The notes beneath the pieces were generated by a model, which was not told the origin of the DNA, made no database searches, and saw nothing but the letters and a program-made list of their open reading frames with translations. Below are positions 43,413-52,362 of a DNA stretch of 64,000 nt, in pieces. Numbering within the stretch: position 1 is the stretch's first letter; every line of letters starts with the position of its first letter. The position numbers were made by a program, and so were the translations under genes. The stretch is from Paenibacillus hexagrammi (GTDB lineage: Bacteria > Bacillota > Bacilli > Paenibacillales > NBRC-103111). The stretch lies in the NCBI RefSeq assembly GCF_021513275.1, contig NZ_CP090978.1, positions 2,232,001-2,296,000 on the forward strand. Reading direction: 5' to 3'.

Positions 43413-44262
43413 ATGTTACTTCGAAAATCTGCCGTATGTGCATTGATGTTAGGCTTGTTGCTGACCGGGTGCGGGAATCGAGGTATGCCTGTCATTAAGC
43501 AAGAAATCATGGATAAAAAAATATCTGTGCTGATGTTATCAAGTCCTGCCCTTTCCAATCAAGCCAAACAATCCATTGGGAAGGCGCTATTGGAGTGGAG
43601 AAATAATCAGGCCATTACCTTTGAATGGCTGAAGGATCTTGCCGGCATTGGATGAGCAAACCTATAATAGAATAAAAACAGGCACTTATAATTACATATA
43701 CGTAGTTGGTAATGATTTACTCAGCAATGTTGCTCCGGCAGTGGACTCGGTATCAACAACGAAATGGACCTTTCTTCAGGACAACCTGACCGCAGATTCC
43801 CTTCCGAATCAACTGACGGAGCAAGCGGAAGCGGTTACGGTGAATAAGGATCAAATTGCTTCACTCCAAGCCAAATGGGTGGACGGCATCATGCAGCAAG
43901 GCTTACCTATTGAGTGGGTGACTCGAGCTGACCATCCCATTCCATCCGAATGGGCCCCTTCTGAGGAAGCGGATCATATCGTTTTGCTGGATAACAATGA
44001 GCAGTGGTTTCAGCAGCTTTCCTTTCAACTTAAGCAGCATGATTCCAAGTGGATTGTGTTTTATGCTCCTGCTGATCAAACGATGCTACAAAAAGCGAAA
44101 GCGACTGGCGTTCCTGTCATGGATTTGTCCAATGCATTTTCCATAGAGCTGAATTGGGATTCCATTATGGCCAACCGTCTACAGGAAATTTTAAATCAGA
44201 CATGGAAGCCAGGCGCGGAGGATTACAATGAACAAGAGCTTAAAGAACTAAAGCTGAAGTGA
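43413..44262 (+). CDS. Lipoprotein of unknown function (frameshifted)
   Basis: I do not recognise this family with confidence. The N-terminus has a type II signal peptide with lipobox LLTGCG (Cys near residue 20), so the protein should be membrane-anchored outside the cell. The frame changes between 43632 and 43640, where one extra base is present (EWLKD then LPALDEQTYN). Restored length is about 282 aa. The mature part opens with VLMLSSPALSNQAKQSIGKAL and contains VVGNDLL and IVFYAPADQTMLQKAKATGVPVMDLS. This faintly resembles BMP/Med-type solute-binding lipoproteins. It lies between ymfJ and ymfK, a pair usually adjacent in Bacillus. Confidence 0.6.
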
Positions 44263-44364
44263 TCTGCAATAAATTTGCGTGTTTCCAGAAGGATTGTGGC
44301 GAATTTTGTAGAAATATTGGTTATGGTAAGTTTTGGCTTGCAATAACTGAACGAGGTGGACTCA

Positions 44365-45129
44365 TTGGACGTTAAAGAATGGTATATGGAGTACAAGATT
44401 CACAAGAATCGCCCTGGACTATTGGGTGATATTGCTTCTTTGATGGGGATGCTTGATATCAATATTGTTACGATTAACGGGGTTGAGGACAGAACCCGCG
44501 GAATGCTGCTTCAAACGAATGATGAAGAAAAAATCGATTTAATGGGTAGAATGTTAAAAAAAGTAGATAATATTACTATTACTGCATTAAGACCTCCTAA
44601 ATTGGTCGATATCTTAGCGGTTCGCCATGGCCGTTATATTGAGCGGGATTCGGACGATCGCAAAACATTCCGGTTTACCCGGGATGAATTAGGGCTTCTG
44701 GTGGATTTCTTAGGCGAGATTTTTAAAAGGGAAGGGAATCAGGTGGTTGGGCTTCGCGGAATGCCGCGAGTTGGGAAAACGGAGTCGCTGATCGCAGGTA
44801 GTGTATGCTCCAATAAGCGATGGACGTTCGTATCGTCGACCTTGTTAAGACAGACGGTTCGAAGCCAGCTATCCGAAGACGAGATGTCGCCGAATAACGT
44901 GTTTATTATCGATGGAATCGTTTCAACCATGAGATCCAATGAAAAGCATTACAGCCTGCTTCAGGAAATTATGTCTATGCCTTCCACGAAAGTCATTGAG
45001 CATCCGGATATATTTATCAAGGAGTCGGAATATACCTATAATCACTTCGATTACATCATCGAGCTGCGCAACAATCCGGACGAAGAGATCAATTACGAAT
45101 CTTTCACCTATAACATCGAACCATTTTAG
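44365..45129 (+). CDS. ymfK: DUF3388 protein YmfK
   Basis: A 254-aa conserved Bacillales protein. I choose TTG 44365, 5 bases after GAGGTGG; GTG 44356 is the alternative. The N-terminal 70 residues look like an ACT domain (IHKNRPGLLGDIASLMGMLDINIVTI). After a linker there is a P-loop-like GLRGMPRVGKTES (around residue 131). It may be a ligand-sensing nucleotide-binding protein. In B. subtilis the gene lies between ymfJ and ymfM. Function unknown. Confidence 0.8.
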   Translation: MDVKEWYMEYKIHKNRPGLLGDIASLMGMLDINIVTINGVEDRTRGMLLQTNDEEKIDLMGRMLKKVDNITITALRPPKLVDILAVRHGRYIERDSDDRKTFRFTRDELGLLVDFLGEIFKREGNQVVGLRGMPRVGKTESLIAGSVCSNKRWTFVSSTLLRQTVRSQLSEDEMSPNNVFIIDGIVSTMRSNEKHYSLLQEIMSMPSTKVIEHPDIFIKESEYTYNHFDYIIELRNNPDEEINYESFTYNIEPF

Positions 45130-45180
45130 TTGAAAGAACGTCTTAGTAATAACAAATCATGGTCACGGGGAGGTGAAATT

Positions 45181-46053
45181 GTGTCCGATCTAGGATTTAT
45201 TTTACGTAAAGCGCGCATGGACAGCAAAATCTCTTTAGACGATTTACAGGAAGTAACGAAAATACGAAAAAGGTATCTCGAAGCGATCGAAGAAGGTAAC
45301 TATAAGGTATTGCCCGGCAGCTTTTACGTTCGCGCTTTTATTAAAAGCTATGCGGAAGCGGTCGGACTTGACCCCAATGAAGTGCTGCAGATGTATCAGT
45401 CAACGAATCCTTCTCCCGAGCCGGAGCAGCCGGTTGTCGATACGATTCGTAAGAAACGTTCCAGTGTCCGTAACACAGAAAAGATAAGCCGCTGGGCTTC
45501 GAGTGTTATGTTTGTCAGTTTTATTGTTCTGATTTCAGGGATCGTGTATTACTACACGTACAAGAATCACAAAACTACTCCTGCCGAGAACAATCCTACT
45601 CAGACGCAATCACCCAGAATTACGGATTCTACCGACCCGACGGCCGGAACGAAGCTGAACAGCACAGCAGCGGAAAGCACGCCTCAAGTGGTATCTACGC
45701 CAACACCTGCACCTACTCCTACGCCTTCGCCCGTACAGGTGAAGTTCAGCGCCAACGAGAAGGGTGTTGATAATTATACCATCACAGGCAGCCAGAAGTT
45801 GGACATCCAGTTGAAGATCACAGGCGCTCAGTGCTGGATCCGAATTGATGAGCTGAATGCAAATAATCAGAAAAGCATGCTGAAACAAAAAACATACAAA
45901 AACGGTGAAACCGATTCTTTTGAAATCGATGGTTCATCCTATTTGAACATAGGGGCAGCGAGCGCGGTAGAACTCACCGTTAACGGAACCGTTATCCCTG
46001 TAGGGGATACGCCGAACCCGAAGAGAGTACAGCTCAATTTGCAAAAAAGCTAA
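45181..46053 (+). CDS. ymfM: RodZ-family protein YmfM
   Basis: RodZ links MreB filaments to the wall machinery. I choose GTG 45181 (MSDLGFILRKARMDSKISLDDLQ), after GGGGAGGTGA. It has 290 aa. The HTH_25 domain (about 5-65) holds ITKIRKRYLEAIEEGNY-type sequence and GSFYVRAFIKSYAEAVGLD. A single membrane segment lies near 105-125, then a Thr/Pro-rich linker (TPTPAPTPTPSP) and a C-terminal DUF4115 domain. It precedes pgsA as in other Bacillales, here with yajQ and rimO in between. Confidence 0.9.
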   Translation: MSDLGFILRKARMDSKISLDDLQEVTKIRKRYLEAIEEGNYKVLPGSFYVRAFIKSYAEAVGLDPNEVLQMYQSTNPSPEPEQPVVDTIRKKRSSVRNTEKISRWASSVMFVSFIVLISGIVYYYTYKNHKTTPAENNPTQTQSPRITDSTDPTAGTKLNSTAAESTPQVVSTPTPAPTPTPSPVQVKFSANEKGVDNYTITGSQKLDIQLKITGAQCWIRIDELNANNQKSMLKQKTYKNGETDSFEIDGSSYLNIGAASAVELTVNGTVIPVGDTPNPKRVQLNLQKS

Positions 46054-46100
46054 CAATTTGGCGCTTCCTGCGCTTTCCCGGGTAATGATTTGAACACATA

Positions 46101-46141
46101 GGAGACATCCTCGCCGTTACGGTTGTAGGATGTTTCTTTTT
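46101..46141 (+). terminator. Terminator after ymfM
   Basis: GAGACATCCT pairs with AGGATGTTTC, followed by a T-run. Confidence 0.7.
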
Positions 46142-46152
46142 GTGTAGCTTCT

Positions 46153-46161
46153 TGCTATAAT
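46153..46161 (+). promoter_or_regulatory. Extended -10 promoter of yajQ
   Basis: TGCTATAAT gives an extended -10 with no clear -35. The start codon is 34 bases downstream. Confidence 0.45.
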
Positions 46162-46195
46162 GCTAATGTAATTTGATGGAAAGGGTGTTGACGTT

Positions 46196-46687
46196 ATGAG
46201 TTCAGAAAGCTCATTTGATATTGTGTCCAAGGTGGACATGCAGGAGCTGAATAATGCCATTCAACAGGCGGAGAAAGAGATTGCGACCCGCTTTGATTTT
46301 AAAAACAGTAAGAGCAGCATCAAGCAGGAGAAAGACCAGCTTGTTGTCGTTTCGGACGATGAGTTCAAGCTTCAAAACGTACTTGATATCTTACATGCCA
46401 AGATGACGAAACGAGGCATTTCAATTAAAAATCTCGAATACAGCAAAGTAGAACCGGCCGCTGCTCAAACCGTGAGACAAAAAATCAGCTTAAAGCAAGG
46501 CGTTGACCAAGAGAATGCGAAGAAAATCAATATTCTGATTCGTGATTCCAAGCTGAAGGTCAAGAGCCAAATTCAAGGCGATCAAATTCGCGTCACCGGC
46601 AAAAGTAAGGATGATTTACAAGCTGTTATTACGATGCTTCGCAAAGCCGAGATCCCTTTGGACCTTCAATTTGTGAACTTAAAATAA
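46196..46687 (+). CDS. yajQ: YajQ-family nucleotide-binding protein
   Basis: A 163-aa protein, two RNP-like folds. [32 protein letters not shown] and the C-terminal [16 protein letters not shown] are signatures. Xanthomonas and Pseudomonas members bind cyclic di-GMP; the ligand in Bacillales is not established. The start is ATG 46196 after GAAAGGGTG. It is probably a single-gene unit between two terminators. Confidence 0.93.
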   Translation: MSSESSFDIVSKVDMQELNNAIQQAEKEIATRFDFKNSKSSIKQEKDQLVVVSDDEFKLQNVLDILHAKMTKRGISIKNLEYSKVEPAAAQTVRQKISLKQGVDQENAKKINILIRDSKLKVKSQIQGDQIRVTGKSKDDLQAVITMLRKAEIPLDLQFVNLK

Positions 46688-46715
46688 GAGGATGTCCAGA
46701 ATGGACTCGGCCCAG

Positions 46716-46744
46716 CCCCTTGATGCAAGGGGTTTTCTGTTTTT
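46716..46744 (+). terminator. Terminator after yajQ
   Basis: CCCCTTG, ATG loop, CAAGGGG, then TTTT and a T-rich tail. Confidence 0.8.
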
Positions 46745-46811
46745 GACACCCTATGAGGCATGTATTATACTTGAAAAGTATGGCTAGGACTATCTGGAGG
46801 TTGTTTTATTC

Positions 46812-48140
46812 ATGACAGAAAAAGTAAAAGTAGTAACACTCGGCTGCGAGAAGAATTTGGTCGACTCCGAGATTATGTCTGGATTAATTCATGGCCGCGG
46901 GTTTCAGCTCGTAGATAACAAAGAGGATGCCACGGTCATCATCGTCAATACATGCGGCTTTATTGATGCGGCCAAAGAAGAGTCGGTAAATACGATTCTG
47001 GATATGGCTGAATTAAAACAAACAGCAAACCTGAAGGCGCTGATTGTGTCGGGATGCTTGACACAGCGTTACAAAAAAGAATTGATGGAAGAAATGCCAG
47101 AGATTGATGGTATTGTAGGGACTGGGGATTTCGATAAGATCAACCACATTGTGGATGAAGCGCTTCGCGGCAGGAAGCCGGTTCTAGTGGGCAATCCTGT
47201 ATTTAACTATGATGCGGATCTCCCTAGACAGGTGACCACTCCACGTTACACGGCATACGTCAAGATTGCTGAAGGCTGCGATAATGCATGTACCTTCTGC
47301 AGTATTCCGATCATGCGCGGCAAGTTCCGAAGCAGAAGTATGGAGTCAATCGTTGCAGAAGTAACTCAATTGGCTGCCCAAGGCGTTAAGGAGATCAGCC
47401 TCATCGCACAGGATTCCACGAACTACGGAACAGATCTTTATGATGGCTTCAAACTTCCTGCGCTATTGAACAAGGTCAGCGAAGTGCCGGGTATTGAGTG
47501 GGTGCGATTGCATTATGCCTACCCCGGATTTTTCACTGATGAACTGATCGATACGATTGCTGCCAATCCTAAGGTGTGCAAATACATAGACATGCCGCTG
47601 CAGCACAGTGAAGATTCAATCCTGAAACGGATGCGCAGACCGGGTCGTCAGAAGGATGCACGTGAACTCGTTCGGAAAATTCGTGAGCGTATTCCGCAGG
47701 TGTCGCTTCGAACGTCTTTGATCGTTGGTTTTCCTGGTGAAACAGAAGAAGATTTTGAAAATTTGAAACAATTCGTGAAAGACATGCAGTTTGACCGTTT
47801 GGGCGTATTCGCATACTCGAAAGAAGAGGATACTCCGGCATCGCGTTTACCTGATCAAGTTCCTGATGAAGTAAAAGAGTACCGTGCCAATACACTCATG
47901 GAAATTCAACGCGAAATCTCGAATATCCGTGGCGGCCGCCGGATCGGTCAAGAGCTGGATGTGCTCATTGAACGTTATGACGGCAGAAGCGATGTATATG
48001 TAGGGCGCTCACAGTATGATGCTCCCGAAATTGACGGGGAAGTGTTTGTCTCCAATGCGAAACTAAATATTGGGGAGCTTGCCAAGGTACGCATCACTCA
48101 TTCCTTTGAGTTTGATTTGTCCGGGGAGGTCATTGCATGA
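46812..48140 (+). CDS. rimO: Ribosomal protein S12 methylthiotransferase RimO
   Basis: A radical SAM enzyme adding a methylthio group to an Asp of S12. It has 442 aa. The auxiliary cluster Cys are C12, C48 and C82, and the radical SAM motif is C156-x3-C160-x2-C163 (EGCDNACTFCSIP). A TRAM domain is at the C-terminus. RimO rather than MiaB is supported by LGCEKNLVDSEIM; a separate MiaB lies at 59.8 kb. It overlaps pgsA by 4 bases. Confidence 0.94.
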   Translation: MTEKVKVVTLGCEKNLVDSEIMSGLIHGRGFQLVDNKEDATVIIVNTCGFIDAAKEESVNTILDMAELKQTANLKALIVSGCLTQRYKKELMEEMPEIDGIVGTGDFDKINHIVDEALRGRKPVLVGNPVFNYDADLPRQVTTPRYTAYVKIAEGCDNACTFCSIPIMRGKFRSRSMESIVAEVTQLAAQGVKEISLIAQDSTNYGTDLYDGFKLPALLNKVSEVPGIEWVRLHYAYPGFFTDELIDTIAANPKVCKYIDMPLQHSEDSILKRMRRPGRQKDARELVRKIRERIPQVSLRTSLIVGFPGETEEDFENLKQFVKDMQFDRLGVFAYSKEEDTPASRLPDQVPDEVKEYRANTLMEIQREISNIRGGRRIGQELDVLIERYDGRSDVYVGRSQYDAPEIDGEVFVSNAKLNIGELAKVRITHSFEFDLSGEVIA

Positions 48141-48724
48141 ACCTGGCCAATCGCATCACGGTGGCGAGGATCTTACTGGTTCCGATTATCATGTTCTTCC
48201 TGCTGATTAAAGTAAAGTTTCCGCACATCCGAATTGAGGAATTCAGCATCACATATAATCAGATTATTGCGGCGCTCATCTTTATCATTGCAGCAAGTAC
48301 GGATAGTTTGGACGGCTATATCGCCAGAAAGCGCAAGCTGGTGACGAATTTAGGCAAGCTGCTCGACCCTCTAGCAGATAAGCTGCTAGTTACTGCGGTG
48401 CTCGTCTCACTAGTGGAGATGGATAAGGTAGACGCTTGGATCGTGATTGTCATTATTAGCCGCGAATGGGCTGTCACCGGACTTCGGCAGATCGCGCTTC
48501 TCGAGGGTACCGTTATGGCTGCCAGCAAATGGGGGAAAGCGAAGACTGCTGCTCAAATTACGGCCATTATTGCGCTGCTTATTAATAATTTTCCCTTTAC
48601 ATTTATCGACTTCCCCTTTGATGTGATTGCTAGCTGGGTAGCTGCGATTATCACCATGTATTCAGGCATTGAGTATTTTGTGAAGAATAAACATGTCATA
48701 GACTTTTCGGAAAAATCGCAATAG
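48137..48724 (+). CDS. pgsA: CDP-diacylglycerol-glycerol-3-phosphate 3-phosphatidyltransferase
   Basis: PgsA makes phosphatidylglycerol phosphate from CDP-DAG, the product of CdsA. It has 195 aa with several membrane segments. The CDP-alcohol motif is complete: DGYIARKRKLVTNLGKLLDPLADK. The start overlaps the rimO stop. Essential in Bacillus; the frame is intact. Confidence 0.96.
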   Translation: MNLANRITVARILLVPIIMFFLLIKVKFPHIRIEEFSITYNQIIAALIFIIAASTDSLDGYIARKRKLVTNLGKLLDPLADKLLVTAVLVSLVEMDKVDAWIVIVIISREWAVTGLRQIALLEGTVMAASKWGKAKTAAQITAIIALLINNFPFTFIDFPFDVIASWVAAIITMYSGIEYFVKNKHVIDFSEKSQ

Positions 48725-48764
48725 GGAAACCTATTGTTTTTTTCCTTTTGGGAGGAATGTGTAG

Positions 48765-50015
48765 ATGAAAGCAGAGATTGTAGCAGTAGGTACCGAGTTG
48801 CTGCTGGGGCAGATTGTGAACACCAATGCACGATTTTTAGCTGTGGAATGCGCTGGGTTAGGTATCGATGTCTATTATCAAACCGTAGTAGGTGACAATA
48901 AAGACAGATTGCTTGAAACGCTTAAACTCGCTGCAAGCAGAGCAGATATTGTCATCTGTACAGGTGGTCTTGGACCCACTCAGGACGATTTGACTAAGGA
49001 TGTACTGGCAGCTTACATAGGGCGAGAACTGATTATTCATGAACCTTCTATGAGCAAGATTTCCGATTTTTTTTCATCTAGGGGCATACATATGGTGGAA
49101 AGCAATCGTCGTCAGGCACTTATGCTTGAAGGCTGCGATCCGCTGCTGAATGATACTGGAATGGCCGTAGGTGTTGCCGTTACCTATGAGGGAACCCATT
49201 TTATCCTGCTGCCAGGTCCTCCTAAAGAGATGAAGCCGATGTTTACGAATTATGCTGCAGCATGGCTTAGTAGCGTAATGACAGATGAAGTGCCGCTTTA
49301 TTCCAAAATGCTTCGTTTTGCTGGTATTGGCGAATCGAGCTTGGAGCATCAGTTGATGGATCTAATTCAAGATCAGCAGGATCCGACGATCGCTCCGTAT
49401 GCCAAGGAGGGGGAAGTGGCGATTCGTCTTACGACGCGCGCGCGGGACGTTGAAGAAGGAAAACAGAAGCTCCTTCCGCTTGAACAAGAGATTCGCACTC
49501 GGGTTGGGGACTTTATTTATGCGGATGAGGACCTGCCGTTAGAGCATGTAATTTTGCAGCTGCTGAGCAGTAAGATGATGACTCTTTCGGTGGCGGAAAG
49601 CTGCACGGGCGGTTTGCTGAGTGATCTGATTACTGCCGTTCCTGGCAGCTCACAATCGTTTCTCGGAGGGATTATTTGCTACACCAATCTATTAAAGAAC
49701 AAGCTTTTACAAGTGCCAATGGAAGTGCTTGAAGGTGATGCAGCGCCTGGAGCAGTTAGTGAGGAGACAGCATCCCTGCTTGCGCAAAATCTACTCAATA
49801 CGACTGGAAGTGACTGGTCATTATCTGTAACAGGCGTGGCAGGCCCGGGAGAGTCGGAAGGCAAACCGGTCGGTCTCGTCTATGTAGGGCTAGGCAAACG
49901 CGGTGCTCAGCCGCAAATATTCACGCTTAAGCTGTCGGGAAATCGAGACATGATTAAGCTCAGAGCAGCGAAGAGTGCACTCTATCAGCTATGGAAACAG
50001 TTGAAAGATTCGTAG
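48765..50015 (+). CDS. cinA: CinA-family competence/damage-inducible protein
   Basis: CinA proteins combine a MoaB/MogA-like N-terminal domain (VGTELLLGQIVNTNARFLA, CTGGLGPTQDDLTKD) with a C-terminal nicotinamide-nucleotide amidase domain (SVAESCTGGLLSDLITAVPGSSQ). It has 416 aa. ATG 48765 follows GGGAGGAA. The gene stands before recA, as in most Gram-positives, but a terminator and a separate LexA-controlled promoter lie between them here. Confidence 0.95.
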   Translation: MKAEIVAVGTELLLGQIVNTNARFLAVECAGLGIDVYYQTVVGDNKDRLLETLKLAASRADIVICTGGLGPTQDDLTKDVLAAYIGRELIIHEPSMSKISDFFSSRGIHMVESNRRQALMLEGCDPLLNDTGMAVGVAVTYEGTHFILLPGPPKEMKPMFTNYAAAWLSSVMTDEVPLYSKMLRFAGIGESSLEHQLMDLIQDQQDPTIAPYAKEGEVAIRLTTRARDVEEGKQKLLPLEQEIRTRVGDFIYADEDLPLEHVILQLLSSKMMTLSVAESCTGGLLSDLITAVPGSSQSFLGGIICYTNLLKNKLLQVPMEVLEGDAAPGAVSEETASLLAQNLLNTTGSDWSLSVTGVAGPGESEGKPVGLVYVGLGKRGAQPQIFTLKLSGNRDMIKLRAAKSALYQLWKQLKDS

Positions 50016-50047
50016 GCTTCGCATATAATAAAACTATCTGTTAACGG

Positions 50048-50088
50048 AAGAACCGTAGCAAAGCGATAACTTTGTTACGGTTCTTTGC
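50048..50088 (+). terminator. Terminator between cinA and recA
   Basis: AAGAACCGTAGCAAAG (50048-50063) pairs with CTTTGTTACGGTTCTT (50070-50085), one G-U pair, followed by TGCTTG. Confidence 0.75.
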
Positions 50089-50103
50089 TTGTTCGCATAA
50101 AAA

Positions 50104-50117
50104 CGAATGTATGTTCG
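50104..50117 (+). promoter_or_regulatory. LexA (SOS) box of recA
   Basis: CGAATGTATGTTCG matches the Gram-positive LexA/DinR consensus CGAAC-N4-GTTCG at all but one position. It lies about 10 bases upstream of the recA -35, so recA should be DNA-damage inducible. Confidence 0.8.
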
Positions 50118-50126
50118 AAAAAATGC

Positions 50127-50155
50127 TTGGCAAACCTCCGGAAACGAGTTATCAT
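50127..50155 (+). promoter_or_regulatory. SigA promoter of recA
   Basis: TTGGCA (50127-50132), a 17-base spacer and TATCAT (50150-50155). The start point is about 25 bases before the TTG start codon. A TATAAT at 50161 has no matching -35. Confidence 0.6.
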
Positions 50156-50186
50156 ATACCTATAATGATAAAAGGAAGTGAGTGTT

Positions 50187-51233
50187 TTGACAGATCGTCG
50201 CGCAGCACTTGAGATGGCATTACGCCAAATTGAAAAACAATTCGGAAAAGGCTCCATCATGAAGCTTGGAGAATCTACACATATGCAGGTGGAGACCATA
50301 TCCAGTGGTTCACTTGCTTTAGATATTGCACTTGGAATAGGAGGTTTTCCTAGAGGAAGAATTATCGAAGTATACGGACCTGAATCCTCTGGTAAAACGA
50401 CAGTTGCTCTGCATGCGATCGCCGAAGTGCAGAGAGCAGGGGGACAAGCTGCATTTATTGATGCGGAGCATGCGTTGGATCCGCTTTATGCAAGCAAGCT
50501 TGGAATCAATATTGATGAACTGCTGCTTTCCCAGCCGGATACAGGTGAACAAGCATTGGAAATTGCAGAAGCACTAGTACGAAGCGGAGCCGTGGATATC
50601 ATTGTCATTGACTCCGTAGCTGCTCTCGTGCCGAAAGCAGAGATTGAAGGCGAAATGGGAGACTCTCACGTAGGTTTGCAAGCTCGATTGATGTCACAAG
50701 CTCTGCGTAAGCTGTCCGGTGCTATTAATAAATCCAAGGTTATTGCTATCTTTATTAACCAGCTTCGTGAGAAGGTTGGTGTAATGTTTGGTAACCCGGA
50801 AACAACGCCAGGCGGACGTGCTCTTAAATTCTACTCCTCCGTGCGATTGGATGTTCGTCGTGTGGAAACCATCAAGCAAGGCAATGACATGGTAGGAAAT
50901 CGTACTAAGATTAAAGTAGTGAAAAATAAAGTTGCTCCACCGTTTAAGCAAGCTGAGATCGACATTATGTACGGTGAAGGTATTTCGCGTGAGGGCAGCA
51001 TCATTGACATCGCAACAGAGATGGACATTGTCAATAAAAGCGGCGCATGGTACTCCTTCGAAGGTGAGCGTTTAGGTCAAGGACGCGAAAATGCTAAGCA
51101 GTTCCTGAAGGAGAATCCGGCAATTTCTCAAACGATTGAAACGAAAGTTCGTGAGAATAGCAACTTAATCAAGGTTACTGGTCCTAACGAAGATGAAGAG
51201 ATGGAAGAGGATCTGGCGTTAGAAGCTGAATAA
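50187..51233 (+). CDS. recA: Recombinase RecA
   Basis: RecA does strand exchange and induces the SOS response by triggering LexA cleavage. I choose TTG 50187 ([20 protein letters not shown]) because AAGGAAGTGAG lies 8 bases upstream; GTG 50178 is too close to that site. It has 348 aa. Walker A GPESSGKT is at residues 64-71; [24 protein letters not shown] and the DNA-binding [22 protein letters not shown] loop follow. An acidic tail ends the protein ([14 protein letters not shown]). Confidence 0.98.
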   Translation: MTDRRAALEMALRQIEKQFGKGSIMKLGESTHMQVETISSGSLALDIALGIGGFPRGRIIEVYGPESSGKTTVALHAIAEVQRAGGQAAFIDAEHALDPLYASKLGINIDELLLSQPDTGEQALEIAEALVRSGAVDIIVIDSVAALVPKAEIEGEMGDSHVGLQARLMSQALRKLSGAINKSKVIAIFINQLREKVGVMFGNPETTPGGRALKFYSSVRLDVRRVETIKQGNDMVGNRTKIKVVKNKVAPPFKQAEIDIMYGEGISREGSIIDIATEMDIVNKSGAWYSFEGERLGQGRENAKQFLKENPAISQTIETKVRENSNLIKVTGPNEDEEMEEDLALEAE

Positions 51234-51241
51234 AAGGATGG

Positions 51242-51278
51242 ACGGCAGCACTTTAACCTAGGGTTAAGGTGCTGCCGT
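51242..51278 (+). terminator. Long hairpin between recA and recX
   Basis: ACGGCAGCACTTTAACC, a TAG loop and GGTTAAGGTGCTGCCGT form a 17-bp stem (one G-U pair). The tail has few T's (TGTATT), so it may let some transcription pass to recX, or protect the recA mRNA. Confidence 0.65.
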
Positions 51279-51299
51279 TGTATTAAGGAGTGAAGTACT

Positions 51300-51986
51300 A
51301 TGTATAAGGATGAACATCAAGAGTTTATCATCACTTCAATTGAGAAGCAGAAACGAAGTAAAAGCAGATATAACATATTTGTGAACGATGAGTATGCGTT
51401 TTCCGTACATGAAGACATTATGATTAAGCATCGACTTATGAAAGGCGAGATCATTCATCCCGAACATACACAGACAATTCTTGAAGATGAAGAACGCAAT
51501 AAGGCGTATTTGAAGGCGCTAGGTATGATCGGAAGACGTCCGCACTCGGCCGTAGAAATCAAGCGAAAGCTGAAAGAATCCGGATTTGAGGAAGTTATCA
51601 TCACCTGGGCTTGTGAACGCTTGCAGGAGCAAAACTATGTGAATGATGAACAATTTGCTAAAATGTGGTCGGAACATCGGATTTATTCGCAAAAGAAAGG
51701 AAGAAATTGGGTAAAGCAAGAACTCCAGCAAAAAGGTGTACAGAAGGAAATTGTACAGGAAGCAATACAAGCTATCGATCCTGAAGAAGAGTATCATGGT
51801 GCCTATAAACTAGGTCACAATAAATGGAAGCTAACATCGGGCAGTTTGCTGGACAAAAAAAGAAAGACGGCTGCTTTTTTGCTGCGTAGGGGATATACAC
51901 ATTCAATTGTTAACAAGGTACTGTCAGAAGTAGGCGGCAATGTGGAGGATAACGATGGATTTGAAGTATGGGAAGATGAAAGTTAA
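51300..51986 (+). CDS. recX: RecA regulator RecX
   Basis: RecX binds RecA filaments and modulates them. It has 228 aa, intact. Three-helix repeats: LKALGMIGRRPHSAVEIKRKLKESGFEEVI and QNYVNDEQFAKMWSEHR are typical. ATG 51300 follows AAGGAGTG. Partial read-through of the recA hairpin probably keeps RecX well below RecA. Confidence 0.92.
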   Translation: MYKDEHQEFIITSIEKQKRSKSRYNIFVNDEYAFSVHEDIMIKHRLMKGEIIHPEHTQTILEDEERNKAYLKALGMIGRRPHSAVEIKRKLKESGFEEVIITWACERLQEQNYVNDEQFAKMWSEHRIYSQKKGRNWVKQELQQKGVQKEIVQEAIQAIDPEEEYHGAYKLGHNKWKLTSGSLLDKKRKTAAFLLRRGYTHSIVNKVLSEVGGNVEDNDGFEVWEDES

Positions 51987-52063
51987 TGGCATTAAATAGT
52001 GATTAACATCATTAAGTGATGGAGGGAAATTACATTTCATGTTAGCTGTAAGGGGACAATAGC

Positions 52064-52093
52064 TTGACAAGCTTCTTCGACAAAAGATAAAAT
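52064..52093 (+). promoter_or_regulatory. SigA promoter upstream of small ORF and rny
   Basis: TTGACA (52064-52069), an 18-base spacer and TAAAAT (52088-52093). Transcription would start near 52100. The next certain gene, rny, is 260 bases further on. Confidence 0.55.
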
Positions 52094-52097
52094 AACA

Positions 52098-52277
52098 ATG
52101 TATATTTTCATAAGGAGTCAAAATCATTTCTATTTATCTGGTTTTGATGCTGCAGCTGTAGAAATCGCCAATTTATACGCTGATTCTTATGGATTACATG
52201 CAATATTGTGCCTCAAGCACATGTTGCGCATTCATTATGAACCGAACTTCTCTCTGGAGCAGCTCGGGTATGTATGA
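52098..52277 (+). CDS. Possible small protein, 59 aa, unknown
   Basis: ATG 52098 opens a 59-codon frame (MYIFIRSQNHFYLSGFDAAA...LEQLGYV). From codon 12 the codon choice resembles neighbouring genes. It has no clear ribosome site before the ATG, and the predicted transcript would begin almost on it. An AAGGAG at 52111-52116 lies inside the frame with no start codon behind it. It may be a decayed gene, a leader peptide or chance. I do not recognise a family. Confidence 0.3.
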   Translation: MYIFIRSQNHFYLSGFDAAAVEIANLYADSYGLHAILCLKHMLRIHYEPNFSLEQLGYV

Positions 52278-52279
52278 TA

Positions 52280-52307
52280 TTGTCAACAATTAAAAATCGG
52301 ATTAAAA
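52280..52307 (+). promoter_or_regulatory. Possible second promoter of rny
   Basis: TTGTCA (52280-52285) with TTAAAA (52302-52307), 16-base spacer. The -10 is weak. A CCAAG/CTTGG hairpin lies between it and the ribosome site. Confidence 0.3.
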
Positions 52308-52362
52308 AACCGAAGGAATCCCAAGCTAACACCTTGGAGAAACCAACGAGGAGGTGAACAAG

